Positions 34,398 through 43,663 are shown, counted from the first letter of the stretch. The stretch is DNA of 64,000 bases from Marinobacterium weihaiense (GCF_019061305.1 NZ_JAHQZT010000010.1:1-64000), one strand, 5' to 3'. A program made the numbers and translations. The notes: generated by a model from the letters alone, not told the origin.

Positions 34398-35984
34398 GTG
34401 TCGCTTAAATCCTTTTTCCGCCTTGACCTGAGGCGCTTGATCTTGCTGCTGGCATTCACCACTGCCGCTGTCACCCTCGTCAACGGGCTATATGCCAGCC
34501 ACAAAGTGCAGCGCCAGCTTCTGCTTGATCAAACCCTGAATAATAACGCGGTATATGCCAGCAAGCTGGCGGCTTCGACCAACAACTTTCTGCTTTCGGC
34601 ACAACAGCAGCTGGCCTATGCAGCGGGTGAAATCAGCACCCGGATGGACGATGATGCCCTGCTGTTTCACGCAGCAGAGCGCCTGCGTCTGCAAACCGAC
34701 AGTTTCAATTCGGTGGCCGTCCTCGATCCCAAGGGCATGGTGCTCGCCACCTCGCCTGACACCCTGCAGTTGAAAGGCCAGCAACTGGTGTCCCAAGCTG
34801 TACAGACCGCTTTGGAACAACAGCGTCCTATGATCAGCGAGCCCTTCGTGTCCGCTGCCAACAACCTGCTGGTTCTGATTTCACATCCTATAGTCGATGA
34901 AACAGGGCGCTATCTCGGATTTATTGCAGGCTCCATCTATCTGGACCAACGCAGTATCCTGAATGACTTGCTGGGCACGCATTATTATAATGACGGCTCT
35001 TACCTGTACGTTGTCGACCAACAACGCCGCTTGCTATATCACCCGGACACCTCGCGCGCGGCTGAACGGGTTAATCATAACCCGGTCATAGAAGCCGTCA
35101 TTCAGGGGCAGTCCGGCCAGCAGCTAGTCAACAACAGCGAAAATGTGCCAATGCTCGCGGGATATGCGCCCATCGAGGCCGCGGGCTGGGGCGTGGTGGC
35201 ACAACGGCCCGTTGATGCAACGCTGCAACCCTTGAACCAATTGATGCGCACGGTCGTTGATCACACTTTACCTCTGGCACTGATCACGCTTGGGTTAATT
35301 TGGTGGTTGGCACGCCTGATTTCGCGGCCGCTGTGGCAGCTGGCGGACAATGCCCGGCGCATGGATACCGATTGTTCTCCCGGGCGCATCCAGCAAATCC
35401 ATTCTTGGTACTTTGAAAGCAGCCAGATCAAGCAAGCCATGTTGCTGGGGGTCGGATTGCTGCATACGCGCATGGGCCAGCTGAAGGATGACTCACGTAC
35501 TGACCCTCTAACCGGGCTGCAAAACCGCCGCAGCCTCGAGCGCTACCTGAACATGCTGGAGCTTGAACAGACCCCGTTCAGTGTATTGGCACTGGATATC
35601 GATCACTTTAAACGCGTCAATGACAGCCATGGCCATGATGCGGGTGATGAGGTGCTTCAGGAAATGGCCCGCATCATGCGCGAGGGCACACGCCAGGGCG
35701 ACATGGTCTGTCGCACCGGTGGAGAAGAGTTCATTGTTATCCTGCCACACACCGACGCTTACACGGCAAACACGCTGGCCGAACGTTTGCGGCAGGAGAT
35801 CAGTACTGCGGACATCCCCCATGTCGGACACATCACCACGTCCATCGGCATTGCAGCTTGGCCTGAACAGGCCGACGAGCCCGCTCAGGTACTCAAGTAT
35901 GCCGACAAGGCGCTGTACCGGGCCAAAGAGAACGGGCGCAATCAGTGCCTTCTCTATGAAGCCGACGCTGTCACGACCGGCTGA
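34398..35984 (+). CDS. Transmembrane dCache-GGDEF diguanylate cyclase
   Basis: A 528-residue protein with a TM helix (~residues 12-32), a periplasmic dCache-type sensor (~33-270), a second TM (~280-300), then a GGDEF domain. The active site is GGEEF in CRTGGEEFIVIL, with an I-site RQGD five residues before it, so it should make c-di-GMP with product inhibition. GTG 34398 is chosen (AGGGA 8 bases upstream). The open frame begins earlier inside the nuclease gene, and ATG 34329 is an alternative. It is convergent with the acyl-CoA dehydrogenase gene (5-base gap). Confidence 0.87.
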   Translation: MSLKSFFRLDLRRLILLLAFTTAAVTLVNGLYASHKVQRQLLLDQTLNNNAVYASKLAASTNNFLLSAQQQLAYAAGEISTRMDDDALLFHAAERLRLQTDSFNSVAVLDPKGMVLATSPDTLQLKGQQLVSQAVQTALEQQRPMISEPFVSAANNLLVLISHPIVDETGRYLGFIAGSIYLDQRSILNDLLGTHYYNDGSYLYVVDQQRRLLYHPDTSRAAERVNHNPVIEAVIQGQSGQQLVNNSENVPMLAGYAPIEAAGWGVVAQRPVDATLQPLNQLMRTVVDHTLPLALITLGLIWWLARLISRPLWQLADNARRMDTDCSPGRIQQIHSWYFESSQIKQAMLLGVGLLHTRMGQLKDDSRTDPLTGLQNRRSLERYLNMLELEQTPFSVLALDIDHFKRVNDSHGHDAGDEVLQEMARIMREGTRQGDMVCRTGGEEFIVILPHTDAYTANTLAERLRQEISTADIPHVGHITTSIGIAAWPEQADEPAQVLKYADKALYRAKENGRNQCLLYEADAVTTG

Positions 35985-35989
35985 GAGGT

Positions 35990-37768
35990 TCAAAGACGCT
36001 GCTCGGGTATGGCCATGATGCTGTCACTGCCCGCCAGCACCGACTCCAGCGCCGCCCTTGTTCGTGGCAACAGGTGCTCAGAGTAAAAACGCGCCGTGAC
36101 ACACTTGTCGTGCAGGAAGGCCTCATCCCCCTGACCCAACGCAAGTGCGGCGCGCGCCTGCAGCGCCGCCAGCCCCATCACCCAACCGCCGCAGAGATAC
36201 CCCAACAGCATCAGCAGGGGCACGCTGGCGGCGCCGGCTGCCGCCGGATCAACCGGCGCCTGCTGGATCAACCAGGCCTGGGCAATACGTGCCGAGGCGA
36301 CCGCCTCGGCCAGCCGGGCACCCTGTACCGCCAGATCAGTATCCGATGACAACCGTTCGGCCAGGCTGTCGATCTCGTCCAGCAACGCCTCCAGCGCCGC
36401 GCCCCGGTCATGCAGCAGTTTGCGCCCGACCAGATCCAGCCCCTGAATGCCCGTGGTGCCTTCGTAGATGGTCAGGATGCGCGCATCGCGCAGATGCTGG
36501 GCTACGCCGGTCTCCTCGATGTAGCCCATGCCGCCATGAATTTGCAACGCCTGACTGACCACCTCCTGGGCCAGTTCGGTGCACCAGCCCTTGATGATCG
36601 GCGTCAGCAGATCCGCACGCGCGTGATAGCGCTGTGACAGGCCCCTGTCGGCAAGACAACGGGCATTGTCCACATCGGCCGCCCCCCTATAAGCCAGCGC
36701 CCGCATGGCTTCGATGCTGGCCCGCATCTGCATCAGCATGCGGCGCACATCGGGATAGCGCACAATGGCAAACCGCGTGCCGTCCGCCGCCGTGCCCTGC
36801 AGACGGGCACAAGCATAAGCACGGGCCTGCTGACAGGCGCGCTCGGCAATGGCCACCCCCTGCAGCCCAACCGCTTGGCGTGCACTGTTCATCATGGTGA
36901 ACATCTGCGCCAGCCCTTCATGTGCCGCGCCGACGAGATACCCAAGAGCACCGCCCTGTTCGCCATAGCTCATCACGCATGTCGGGCTGGCATGGATGCC
37001 CAGCTTGTGCTCCAGTGACAGACACCGCACGTCGTTGGGCAAGCACCACTCACCGGCCGCATCCGGCAGGTAGCGCGGCACCGCAAACATGGAAATGCCC
37101 TTGACCCCCGGCGGCGCATCCGGCAACCGGGCCAGCACAAGGTGCACGATATTATCGGTCATGTCGTGCTCGCCCCAGGTGATGTAGATCTTCTGTCCAA
37201 ACAGCCGATAGCCGTCAGCGCAGGGTTCGGCACGGGTGCGAATAGCGGCCAGGTCAGAACCGGCCTCGGGTTCCGTCAGGTTCATGGTCCCACTCCAGCG
37301 CCCCTCGGCCATGGCCGGCAGCAGCCGCTGCTTCAGCGCCGTTGAACCATGACACACCAGTGTTTCCATCGCCCCTTCTGTCAGCAGCGGACACAGCGAA
37401 AAGGCCATGTTGGCCGACTGCCAGATCTCGTTGACGGCCGCACCCAGCACCCGGGGCAGACCCTGCCCACCCCATTCCAGGGCCAGTGTCAGCGCATGCC
37501 AGCCGGCCGCCACGAACTGACCGTGTGCCTGGGCAAAACCGCCGGGTGGTTCCGCCCCGTTCGGCCCCATCCGGCAGCCGCGCTGATCCCCCAGCGGATT
37601 CAGAGGGACCAGCTGGGCCTGGGCAAAACGCCCCGCCTGCGCCAGAATTTCATCGGCCAGCGCTTGATCGACCGCATCCTGGCCGCAGTCGCGGCACAGT
37701 CGGTCAAAGCCAATCAGATGTTGTAACACAAATCGCATATCGGCAGCCGGGTACAGATACTCGTTCAT
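35990..37768 (-). CDS. Acyl-CoA dehydrogenase, long DmdC-like type
   Basis: A 592-residue FAD-dependent dehydrogenase. It has an N-terminal extension, MNLTEPEAGSDLAAIRTRA (FAD/substrate binding), YITWGEHDM, IHGGMGYIEETG, the catalytic glutamate in TIYEGTTGIQGLDL, and the extra C-terminal domain of the ~590-residue class (PF12806-type) found in DmdC and FadE-like enzymes. It oxidises acyl-CoA to enoyl-CoA. The chain length or methylthio substrate is unknown. ATG 37768 has GGGAGG upstream, 4 bases after the fadB stop. It is third in the thiolase-fadB-acd operon. Confidence 0.9.
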   Translation of the reverse strand: MNEYLYPAADMRFVLQHLIGFDRLCRDCGQDAVDQALADEILAQAGRFAQAQLVPLNPLGDQRGCRMGPNGAEPPGGFAQAHGQFVAAGWHALTLALEWGGQGLPRVLGAAVNEIWQSANMAFSLCPLLTEGAMETLVCHGSTALKQRLLPAMAEGRWSGTMNLTEPEAGSDLAAIRTRAEPCADGYRLFGQKIYITWGEHDMTDNIVHLVLARLPDAPPGVKGISMFAVPRYLPDAAGEWCLPNDVRCLSLEHKLGIHASPTCVMSYGEQGGALGYLVGAAHEGLAQMFTMMNSARQAVGLQGVAIAERACQQARAYACARLQGTAADGTRFAIVRYPDVRRMLMQMRASIEAMRALAYRGAADVDNARCLADRGLSQRYHARADLLTPIIKGWCTELAQEVVSQALQIHGGMGYIEETGVAQHLRDARILTIYEGTTGIQGLDLVGRKLLHDRGAALEALLDEIDSLAERLSSDTDLAVQGARLAEAVASARIAQAWLIQQAPVDPAAAGAASVPLLMLLGYLCGGWVMGLAALQARAALALGQGDEAFLHDKCVTARFYSEHLLPRTRAALESVLAGSDSIMAIPEQRL

Positions 37769-37772
37769 GGCA

Positions 37773-39914
37773 TTAGCCTCCCGTTGCAGGCTGATAGAAG
37801 CGCCGCCCCCTGGCCAGGCGCGCCCTGAAAGCGGCAGGCAGCTGGTACAGCGGCCCCAGATGCTGCAATGCCCGCGCGCGCGACGCGAAGGTCTCCAGCC
37901 CCAGGGTATCGATATAGCGCAGCGCACCGCCCCTGAAACGCGGGAATCCAAGCCCAAGCACCAGCCCCATGTCCACTTCCGCGGCCGTTTCCACGATGCC
38001 GTCTTCCAGGCAACGCACCGCCTCCAGGCACAGAGGGACCATCAGGCGATCACGGATCACCTGATCGGTCACGCCGGCGGCACCCTCAAGCGCGACCAGC
38101 GCACGAGCCTCCGGCGCCGGGCGATGCACGGGCCGGCCATCGGCATCGCGTTCATAGCAATAGAACCCCTGACCGCTCTTGCATCCCAACATACCGGCCG
38201 CACTCAGCTTGGCCGCAATGACGGGGCCTGCATGCTGCATGCGATCCGGGAACCCGGCCTGCAGCACGGTATCGGCATGAACCAGCACATCCAAACCCAC
38301 CACATCCGCCAGGCGCGCCGGCCCCATTGGCCAGCCAAAGCTTTCCATCACACGGTCGATCCGTTCAAAATCAACGCCATCCAGCAGCAGGCGGTTGAAG
38401 GCATTGAAATAGGGAAAGAGGATGCGATTGACCAGAAAACCGGGACCGTCATTGACCACAATCGGCGTTTTGCCCAGCGCAGTGGCATAGGCCACCGCAG
38501 TGGCCAGAGTCGACTCGGATGTCCTGCGCCCGCGCACTACCTCGATCAGCGGCATCCGGTGTACCGGGTTGAAAAAGTGCAGGCCGCAGAACTGCTCCGG
38601 TCGTGACAACCCGGTTGCCAGGCGGTCAATGGACAGTGTCGAGGTGTTGGTGGCCAGCACGGCGCTTTCATCCAGCTGCTGCTCCACCTCTGCCAGCACG
38701 GAGGATTTAATGTCCGCCTGTTCAACCACCGCCTCCACCACAAGATCCACCCCGGCGTGATGCTCCAGGCTCAACAGCGGTGCCACCCCTGCCTGGATGC
38801 GCTCGGCCCGGTCCTGTGCCAGCCGCCCCTGACTGACCTGCCGTTGCAGCAGCGTGCGTATGGTCTGCATGCCCCGTTCAAGCACGGCGTCATTGATATC
38901 CTTGAGCACGACGGGTACGCCTGAGCGGGCCGACTGGCAGGCAATTTCGCTGCCCATCACCCCCGCCCCCAGCACGGCAGCCTGCCGTACCGGTCGCGCC
39001 GCCTGACTCAGGCGCCGCGCCTTGCGCTGCAACAGTTGATTATTCATGAACAGCCCTACCAGACTGCGCGCCACATCGCCGTGCGCCAGCTGGACAAAGG
39101 TGTCCACCTCAACCTGCAGCGCCGCCTCAAACGGCAGCGACAGGTGCTGACGAACCGCCTTTAAAATCGCCTCCGGCGCCGGGTAATGCGTCTGCAGCAG
39201 GCGCTCGATCCCTTCCAGCTGGATGCTGTCCGCCGCTTCCGGGGGGCGCGCCATACGCTTGCGTTGCCGCTGGCGTTGAACATTCACCTCCCCCTCGATG
39301 GCACGCTGCAGCAGCGCCAGCCCGGCCTCGCGCAACTGCTCCGCAGGCACCACCTGGTCGGCGACCCCGTCATTCAAGGCGGCTTCAGCACGAAAGGTGC
39401 GCCCACTGAGCAACCATTGCAACGCTTGATTGGGCTCCAGCAAACGACTTAGCCTGACCGTACCGCCCCAGGCCGGACAGATGCCCAGTCCCACTTCCGG
39501 TAACCCCAGCCGGGCATCATCCGCCAACACTCTAAAATCTGCCGACAGGGCCAGTTCCAGACCGCCCCCCAGTGCCGCGCCGCCAATAATGACCACACTG
39601 GGAAACGGCAATTGTTCCAGCGTCGCAAAGGTGCGCTGAGTCGCCGTGATCACCGCCTGCAGACGCGCATCCGGCATCGCCGACAACACCGGAAACTCGG
39701 TGATGTCAGCCCCCGCAATAAAGCCCGACTTGGCACTGCTGATCAACAGCCCCGTCATGCTTTCATCCTGCTGCAGCTGCTCGACCACTTCGCCCAGCTC
39801 AGTCAGCGCCCGCTGATTCAGCGTATTGACCGGTGCCTCGGCCTGATGGAACACCAGCTCGCCGATGCCGTTGTCCAGCATGCGCAGCTTTAATGACTCA
39901 CCTGAATACATCAT
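37773..39914 (-). CDS. fadB: FadB-type multifunctional enoyl-CoA hydratase/3-hydroxyacyl-CoA dehydrogenase
   Basis: A 713-residue protein. The N-terminal crotonase domain (~1-190) has GGGLELALSADF and LPEVGLGI with both catalytic glutamates. The NAD-binding domain has VLGAGVMGSEIACQSA, the dehydrogenase motif is CGLHFFNPVHRMPLIEVV, and two 3HCDH C-terminal domains follow. It performs hydration and NAD-linked oxidation in beta-oxidation. ATG 39914 overlaps the thiolase stop (ATGA) with GGAGG 6 bases upstream. Gene order (thiolase first) is the reverse of classical fadBA. Confidence 0.92.
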   Translation of the reverse strand: MMYSGESLKLRMLDNGIGELVFHQAEAPVNTLNQRALTELGEVVEQLQQDESMTGLLISSAKSGFIAGADITEFPVLSAMPDARLQAVITATQRTFATLEQLPFPSVVIIGGAALGGGLELALSADFRVLADDARLGLPEVGLGICPAWGGTVRLSRLLEPNQALQWLLSGRTFRAEAALNDGVADQVVPAEQLREAGLALLQRAIEGEVNVQRQRQRKRMARPPEAADSIQLEGIERLLQTHYPAPEAILKAVRQHLSLPFEAALQVEVDTFVQLAHGDVARSLVGLFMNNQLLQRKARRLSQAARPVRQAAVLGAGVMGSEIACQSARSGVPVVLKDINDAVLERGMQTIRTLLQRQVSQGRLAQDRAERIQAGVAPLLSLEHHAGVDLVVEAVVEQADIKSSVLAEVEQQLDESAVLATNTSTLSIDRLATGLSRPEQFCGLHFFNPVHRMPLIEVVRGRRTSESTLATAVAYATALGKTPIVVNDGPGFLVNRILFPYFNAFNRLLLDGVDFERIDRVMESFGWPMGPARLADVVGLDVLVHADTVLQAGFPDRMQHAGPVIAAKLSAAGMLGCKSGQGFYCYERDADGRPVHRPAPEARALVALEGAAGVTDQVIRDRLMVPLCLEAVRCLEDGIVETAAEVDMGLVLGLGFPRFRGGALRYIDTLGLETFASRARALQHLGPLYQLPAAFRARLARGRRFYQPATGG

Positions 39915-41125
39915 TTGGCCCCTCCGCTTTCGCTTGCTGCAGGCACCCGCTCCAGCAGGACCGCACCCCCCTGACCGCCGCCGATACACAATGAAACGAT
40001 GGCGTAGCGTCCGCCCGTGCGCGCCAGGGCATGCACGGCCTTGACTGTCAGAATGGCACCGGTCGCCCCGATAGGATGCCCCAGTGCGATCCCGCTGCCA
40101 TCGGGGTTGACCCGCTCCAGTGGCAGGTCCATGACTTTCGCCACGGCCAACAGCTGCGCGGCAAAGGCCTCATTGATTTCGTACCGGTCGATCGCCTCGG
40201 GGCTCAGCCCCTGACGCTGCAGCAGCTGCTGCATGGCCGGTACCGGCCCCATACCCATCTGTTCAGGTGCAACGCCGGCACCGGCATAGTCCAGAACCCG
40301 TGCCAGTGGCCGGATACCCTGCTGACGGGCGGCTGCTTCACTCATCAACACCAGCGCCGCCGCCCCGTCATTCATGCCCGCGGCATTGCCCGCCGTCACC
40401 GTCCCGTCCTTCTGAAAGGCCGGCTGCAATGCCGCCAGCGTCTCGGGGGTACAGTCGAAGCGCACCTGCTCATCCCGTGCCATCACCGCATGATCGGCAC
40501 GCCCCTGACATTCAACGGGGAGAATCTGATCCTTGAAGTGACCCTGTTCGATGGCATGCTGCGCACGATTGTGACTGCGTGCAGCCCAGTCATCCTGCTG
40601 TGTTCGGGTGATGCCAAACTGACGGGCTAGGCCTTCGGCCGTGGCCCCCATGTGCAGGTGTGAGAAGGGACAATGCAACGCCGCTAGGAGAGGATCAACC
40701 AGGGCGGCATCGCCCATGCGCTGACCAAAGCGACCGGCCGGGAAGAAATAGGGAGCACGGCTCATGGACTCGGCGCCCCCGGCAATCACCGTGCGTGCCC
40801 GTCCCTGTTCGATCTGTTGAGCCGCACTGATCACGGCCTGGAGACCACTGCCGCACAAGCGATTGATCGACATCGCCTGGATGCTGTCGGGCAGACCGGC
40901 CCGCAAGGCCGCCAGGCGTGCCAAGTAGGCATCCACAGGCTCCGTGGGCATGACATGGCCGAATAGGCACTGTTCGATACTCGCCCCATCAACACTGGAA
41001 ACGCGCACGGCTTGCGCCACCACGCGGGTCGCCAGCTCGGACAAGGGGATAGTGGCAAGACCGCCGCCGAAGCGCCCGACCGGCGTCCGGACAGCGCTGA
41101 CAATGACTGCTGCAGAATGAGGCAT
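39911..41125 (-). CDS. Thiolase, acetyl-CoA acyltransferase
   Basis: A 404-residue thiolase: IVSAVRTPVGRFGG, the acyl-accepting cysteine in INRLCGSGLQAV, NEAFAAQ, ALGHPIGATGA (His) and SLCIGGGQGGA (second Cys). It cleaves 3-ketoacyl-CoA or condenses acetyl-CoA. It looks closer to the AtoB/PhaA group than to classical FadA. ATG 41125 with GGGAGG upstream gives the family length; the frame extends 7 codons further. It is first in the operon. Confidence 0.93.
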   Translation of the reverse strand: MPHSAAVIVSAVRTPVGRFGGGLATIPLSELATRVVAQAVRVSSVDGASIEQCLFGHVMPTEPVDAYLARLAALRAGLPDSIQAMSINRLCGSGLQAVISAAQQIEQGRARTVIAGGAESMSRAPYFFPAGRFGQRMGDAALVDPLLAALHCPFSHLHMGATAEGLARQFGITRTQQDDWAARSHNRAQHAIEQGHFKDQILPVECQGRADHAVMARDEQVRFDCTPETLAALQPAFQKDGTVTAGNAAGMNDGAAALVLMSEAAARQQGIRPLARVLDYAGAGVAPEQMGMGPVPAMQQLLQRQGLSPEAIDRYEINEAFAAQLLAVAKVMDLPLERVNPDGSGIALGHPIGATGAILTVKAVHALARTGGRYAIVSLCIGGGQGGAVLLERVPAASESGGAK

Positions 41126-41299
41126 GCTGCTTCCTCCCGCCGGCACGCTCGAACCCGGTCGAACGTGCGGTTAAAGCAGCCTCCCTTCCGCACTCTGTCT
41201 ATCAGTCTAGACGCCGTTGCGGCGGTTGTGCATTAACGGGGTTGTAGGTGCGTGCGCTGGCGCCGCTAGGTATGACTCCATGGGGGCACTGAACAGCCG

Positions 41300-41352
41300 G
41301 ATGCTTCAAAAAGGAGTGATGCCCATGACAGCCAAAGTCTGATTGAAGCATC
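41300..41352. repeat. 10-bp perfect inverted repeat enclosing an RBS and a five-codon ORF
   Basis: GATGCTTCAA (41300-41309) and TTGAAGCATC (41343-41352) are exact complements with a 33-base loop. The loop holds AAGGAG and, 8 bases later, ATG-ACA-GCC-AAA-GTC-TGA (MTAKV, stop at 41340-41342). It could be a regulatory leader hairpin, the remains of a gene start left at an insertion border, or a terminator for the small ORF on the minus strand. Confidence 0.5.
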
Positions 41353-41377
41353 ACGGAATTTTCGCATCTGCCATTAT

Positions 41378-41620
41378 TCAACCATCACGATTCATCCGGC
41401 CATCGATATCAGTAACGCAACCATTCAGCTTCTTTTTAAAAAAGATATGCCGTTCAAATACCAGGAACAGGATTGGCGCCAGCAAAATAACCACGATTCG
41501 CAATGGCAGCACCATGTATGGAAGTTCACTCCCGCCCGTGAGGTCATTCATTGACCGTTCTGCAAGGATACCCACGACCAACCACATGATCAGCACCATA
41601 ACCCCAACAAGAATCATCAT
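41378..41620 (-). CDS. Small two-TM membrane protein, 80 aa
   Basis: Not recognised. It has two hydrophobic helices (MMILVGVMVLIMWLVVGIL and LPLRIVVILLAPILFLVF) joined by a short polar loop, and a basic cytosolic tail (ERHIFFKKKLNG). It is the fourth and last gene of the 43663-41378 cassette, 12 bases after the metallophosphoesterase stop. Codon use and base composition look AT-richer than the flanking fad and yrbG genes. An ORF on the opposite strand (41343-41642) is a shadow. Confidence 0.6.
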   Translation of the reverse strand: MMILVGVMVLIMWLVVGILAERSMNDLTGGSELPYMVLPLRIVVILLAPILFLVFERHIFFKKKLNGCVTDIDGRMNRDG

Positions 41621-41632
41621 CCGCCAATATCC

Positions 41633-42556
41633 TCAAATGTGAGTAAAGTTGTTCTTGCACAGCACACGTTCACCACTCCACCGGTAAGCGACCAATTTGC
41701 CCTCTTTTGCCACCGAGTAATCCAGACAAGCCACATTCGGGGCAAGTGGTTCCGGCTCACCGTCCAGCCAATAGTGCCCAACAAAGCACGGCGGCTGATC
41801 GGCAGAATAGGTGGGGATAAAATCCGGTGCTGACATTGATGCCGCATGTCCGATATCCAGCGCCTCCGGCAGCGCAATCTCACCCAATGTTTCGGCATTT
41901 TGCTTCCACCACTGCACACGGACCGCACCACGCTCGTGATCGTTTTTATCTCTGAATGTGATGCCCTTGGGCAGCTTGACCTCAACGCCCTTCAGCAGCC
42001 GTTCTATGGCGTTGTATGCGAGAGTGCCTTTCATGGATGCCTCGATTAACAAGTCACGATCCAGAACCCGCTTCGGGGCTTTGCTGCACATCACTTTAAT
42101 GAATTCGTCATCCCAGCATGCATGCACGACTCTGATACCGTCCAATTCGAGCCACAGCGGCAAGCGGATGAAAAAGTCGAGCACTTCCCGCTTCAGGTCC
42201 GGCTCCGCCTCGTACTCATTCAAAAAGGCTTGATGCTGCTCTATGTTCTTGGCGGTATGTGGACGCAAATACTCACCGTCATGTTCGGTATGAAATGCCA
42301 AGGCATTGAATTCGTGGTTACCCATCACGGCATGAGCATGACCATTGCTGACCATGGGCATCACGATACCGAGCAACTGCCGGTGCTGACGCAAGTGCTC
42401 ACCTCGGTCAATAAAGTCACCCAGGAAGATGACTTTACGGGTTGCATGACTGAATCCAGTACCGTGATCCTGATATCCCAAGTGGTTCAGCAGCTTTACC
42501 AACTCATCGGCATGTCCATGGATATCACCGATGATATCGTACCCTTTTACATCCAT
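41633..42556 (-). CDS. Calcineurin-like metallophosphoesterase, PrpA/ApaH-like
   Basis: A 307-residue enzyme with the full metallophosphoesterase motif set: DIHGHADEL, GDFIDRGEH, GNHEFNA, a later His in VVHACWDD, and GHYWLDG near the end. Such enzymes hydrolyse phosphoprotein or dinucleoside polyphosphate substrates; which one is not visible. ATG 42556 has GGGGGA 3 bases before it. The open frame extends 17 codons, overlapping the upstream gene. It is third in a four-gene minus-strand cassette with two unknown proteins. Confidence 0.85.
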   Translation of the reverse strand: MDVKGYDIIGDIHGHADELVKLLNHLGYQDHGTGFSHATRKVIFLGDFIDRGEHLRQHRQLLGIVMPMVSNGHAHAVMGNHEFNALAFHTEHDGEYLRPHTAKNIEQHQAFLNEYEAEPDLKREVLDFFIRLPLWLELDGIRVVHACWDDEFIKVMCSKAPKRVLDRDLLIEASMKGTLAYNAIERLLKGVEVKLPKGITFRDKNDHERGAVRVQWWKQNAETLGEIALPEALDIGHAASMSAPDFIPTYSADQPPCFVGHYWLDGEPEPLAPNVACLDYSVAKEGKLVAYRWSGERVLCKNNFTHI

Positions 42557-42603
42557 ACTTCCCCCTGCCGTCACTTTAAACCGGAACCACTCTACGCCAA
42601 TGA

Positions 42604-43263
42604 TCAAACCTCATCGCGTACCAACGCATCCAGATTCGCTTCGATATATGCCACCGTCACATTCAAATTGGCACATAGGAGCGTGAACAGTTGCTCATCA
42701 CCTTTTAGTACAGCCACTGCTATATAGGGATCATCATCAAACGCAACCAAACGACACCCGGATGGCAGCTCCTGCTCAAGATAAATCGCGTCAAACTGAC
42801 CCGGCATGTAAGGTGTGGATGCACGAAACTCGAACGGCTTTTTTTCTGGATGCAGGCTTTTTACACGATCATCCAGTTCAGCTTGTAACCGCTCCAGGAA
42901 CGGACTCGTATCTTCGAGCCCCTGGTCGACTATTTCCTTGCGAGCAATGTTCATGCAATGTTCCATGGTGGCTTCCTGAAAATCAGGGGCTTTCCCCTCA
43001 TGATCAAGCAATGGCAATCCATGCTCTTTGCGGTATGCATTCTTGGACATGATAGTTTCAGCGGATGGGCGAGGCTCACCAAAGGCGTCCGCATACATGA
43101 ACGCATACTCTTCATCAAACAGATATGCATGAATCGAACGGGCACGCTCACCCACTTTGCCAGCCAGGGCTTGTTGTGCATCCAATTTTGCAACCTGATC
43201 CGGCGTCAAACCTTCCCGAGCTTCACAATGCTGGCGCAATGCTTCTTTCTTAAACTTGTTCAC
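42604..43263 (-). CDS. Unknown protein, 219 aa, accessory cassette
   Basis: Not recognised. It is acidic, soluble and mostly helical, with EGLTPDQVAKLDAQQALAG, a central segment YAFMYADAFGEPRPSAETIM, and a C-terminal alpha/beta part (AVAVLKGDEQLFTLLCANLN). It starts at GTG 43263 with GGAGG 6 bases upstream, overlapping the previous gene by 14 bases, which implies coupling. It has no TM segment, signal peptide or enzyme motif I can name. Its partner genes suggest a joint function with the metallophosphoesterase. Confidence 0.65.
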   Translation of the reverse strand: MNKFKKEALRQHCEAREGLTPDQVAKLDAQQALAGKVGERARSIHAYLFDEEYAFMYADAFGEPRPSAETIMSKNAYRKEHGLPLLDHEGKAPDFQEATMEHCMNIARKEIVDQGLEDTSPFLERLQAELDDRVKSLHPEKKPFEFRASTPYMPGQFDAIYLEQELPSGCRLVAFDDDPYIAVAVLKGDEQLFTLLCANLNVTVAYIEANLDALVRDEV

Positions 43264-43663
43264 ACAACACCTCCGTTTGAATCTTAATGCCGAACACAAT
43301 GGAACATGCCGTGTGACCAGAAATGGCCAGAATCCGCAACACCGCCCCATCACCGCATGACTGACGCTCAATGTTTTCATAGACCGGATTTTCATAGCGC
43401 AGCCACGACTGCCACTTGTCGACTAGGAAACGAACGCCAGCGTCGACGCTTTCACCGGGCTTGAGCGTCAACGAGCATTGGAGAAGAGCATCGAGGTTGT
43501 GCGGCTGTCGTTGGATGTCTGACATATTCGCATCGAACGGCGAATCATCATCGTACAGAAGATCACCGATTTCATAGTCGAAACCGGTGATTGAATCGTG
43601 AAGAACGTCGGATTCAGCAACAAATCCATGCTCACACAAAATTGCAGCGTAATTGATCGGCAT
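43250..43663 (-). CDS. Unknown protein, 137 aa, first gene of the accessory cassette
   Basis: Not recognised. It is a small acidic soluble protein: NYAAILCEHGFVAESDVL at the start, a DYEIGDLLYDDDSPFD acidic patch, then LDALLQCSLTLKPGESVD and VRFLVDKWQSWLRYENPVYEN. The start at 43663 is chosen because AAGGA is 9 bases before it; an ATG two codons upstream is too close to the SD. It lies just beyond the terminator of the tRNA-Ser gene and opens the four-gene cassette. Confidence 0.62.
   Translation of the reverse strand: MPINYAAILCEHGFVAESDVLHDSITGFDYEIGDLLYDDDSPFDANMSDIQRQPHNLDALLQCSLTLKPGESVDAGVRFLVDKWQSWLRYENPVYENIERQSCGDGAVLRILAISGHTACSIVFGIKIQTEVLCEQV

Noticed and set aside
41325-41342. 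MTAKV five-codon ORF as a gene
   Set aside because: It has an SD, but it is too short to call as a protein gene; kept as part of the hairpin repeat feature.
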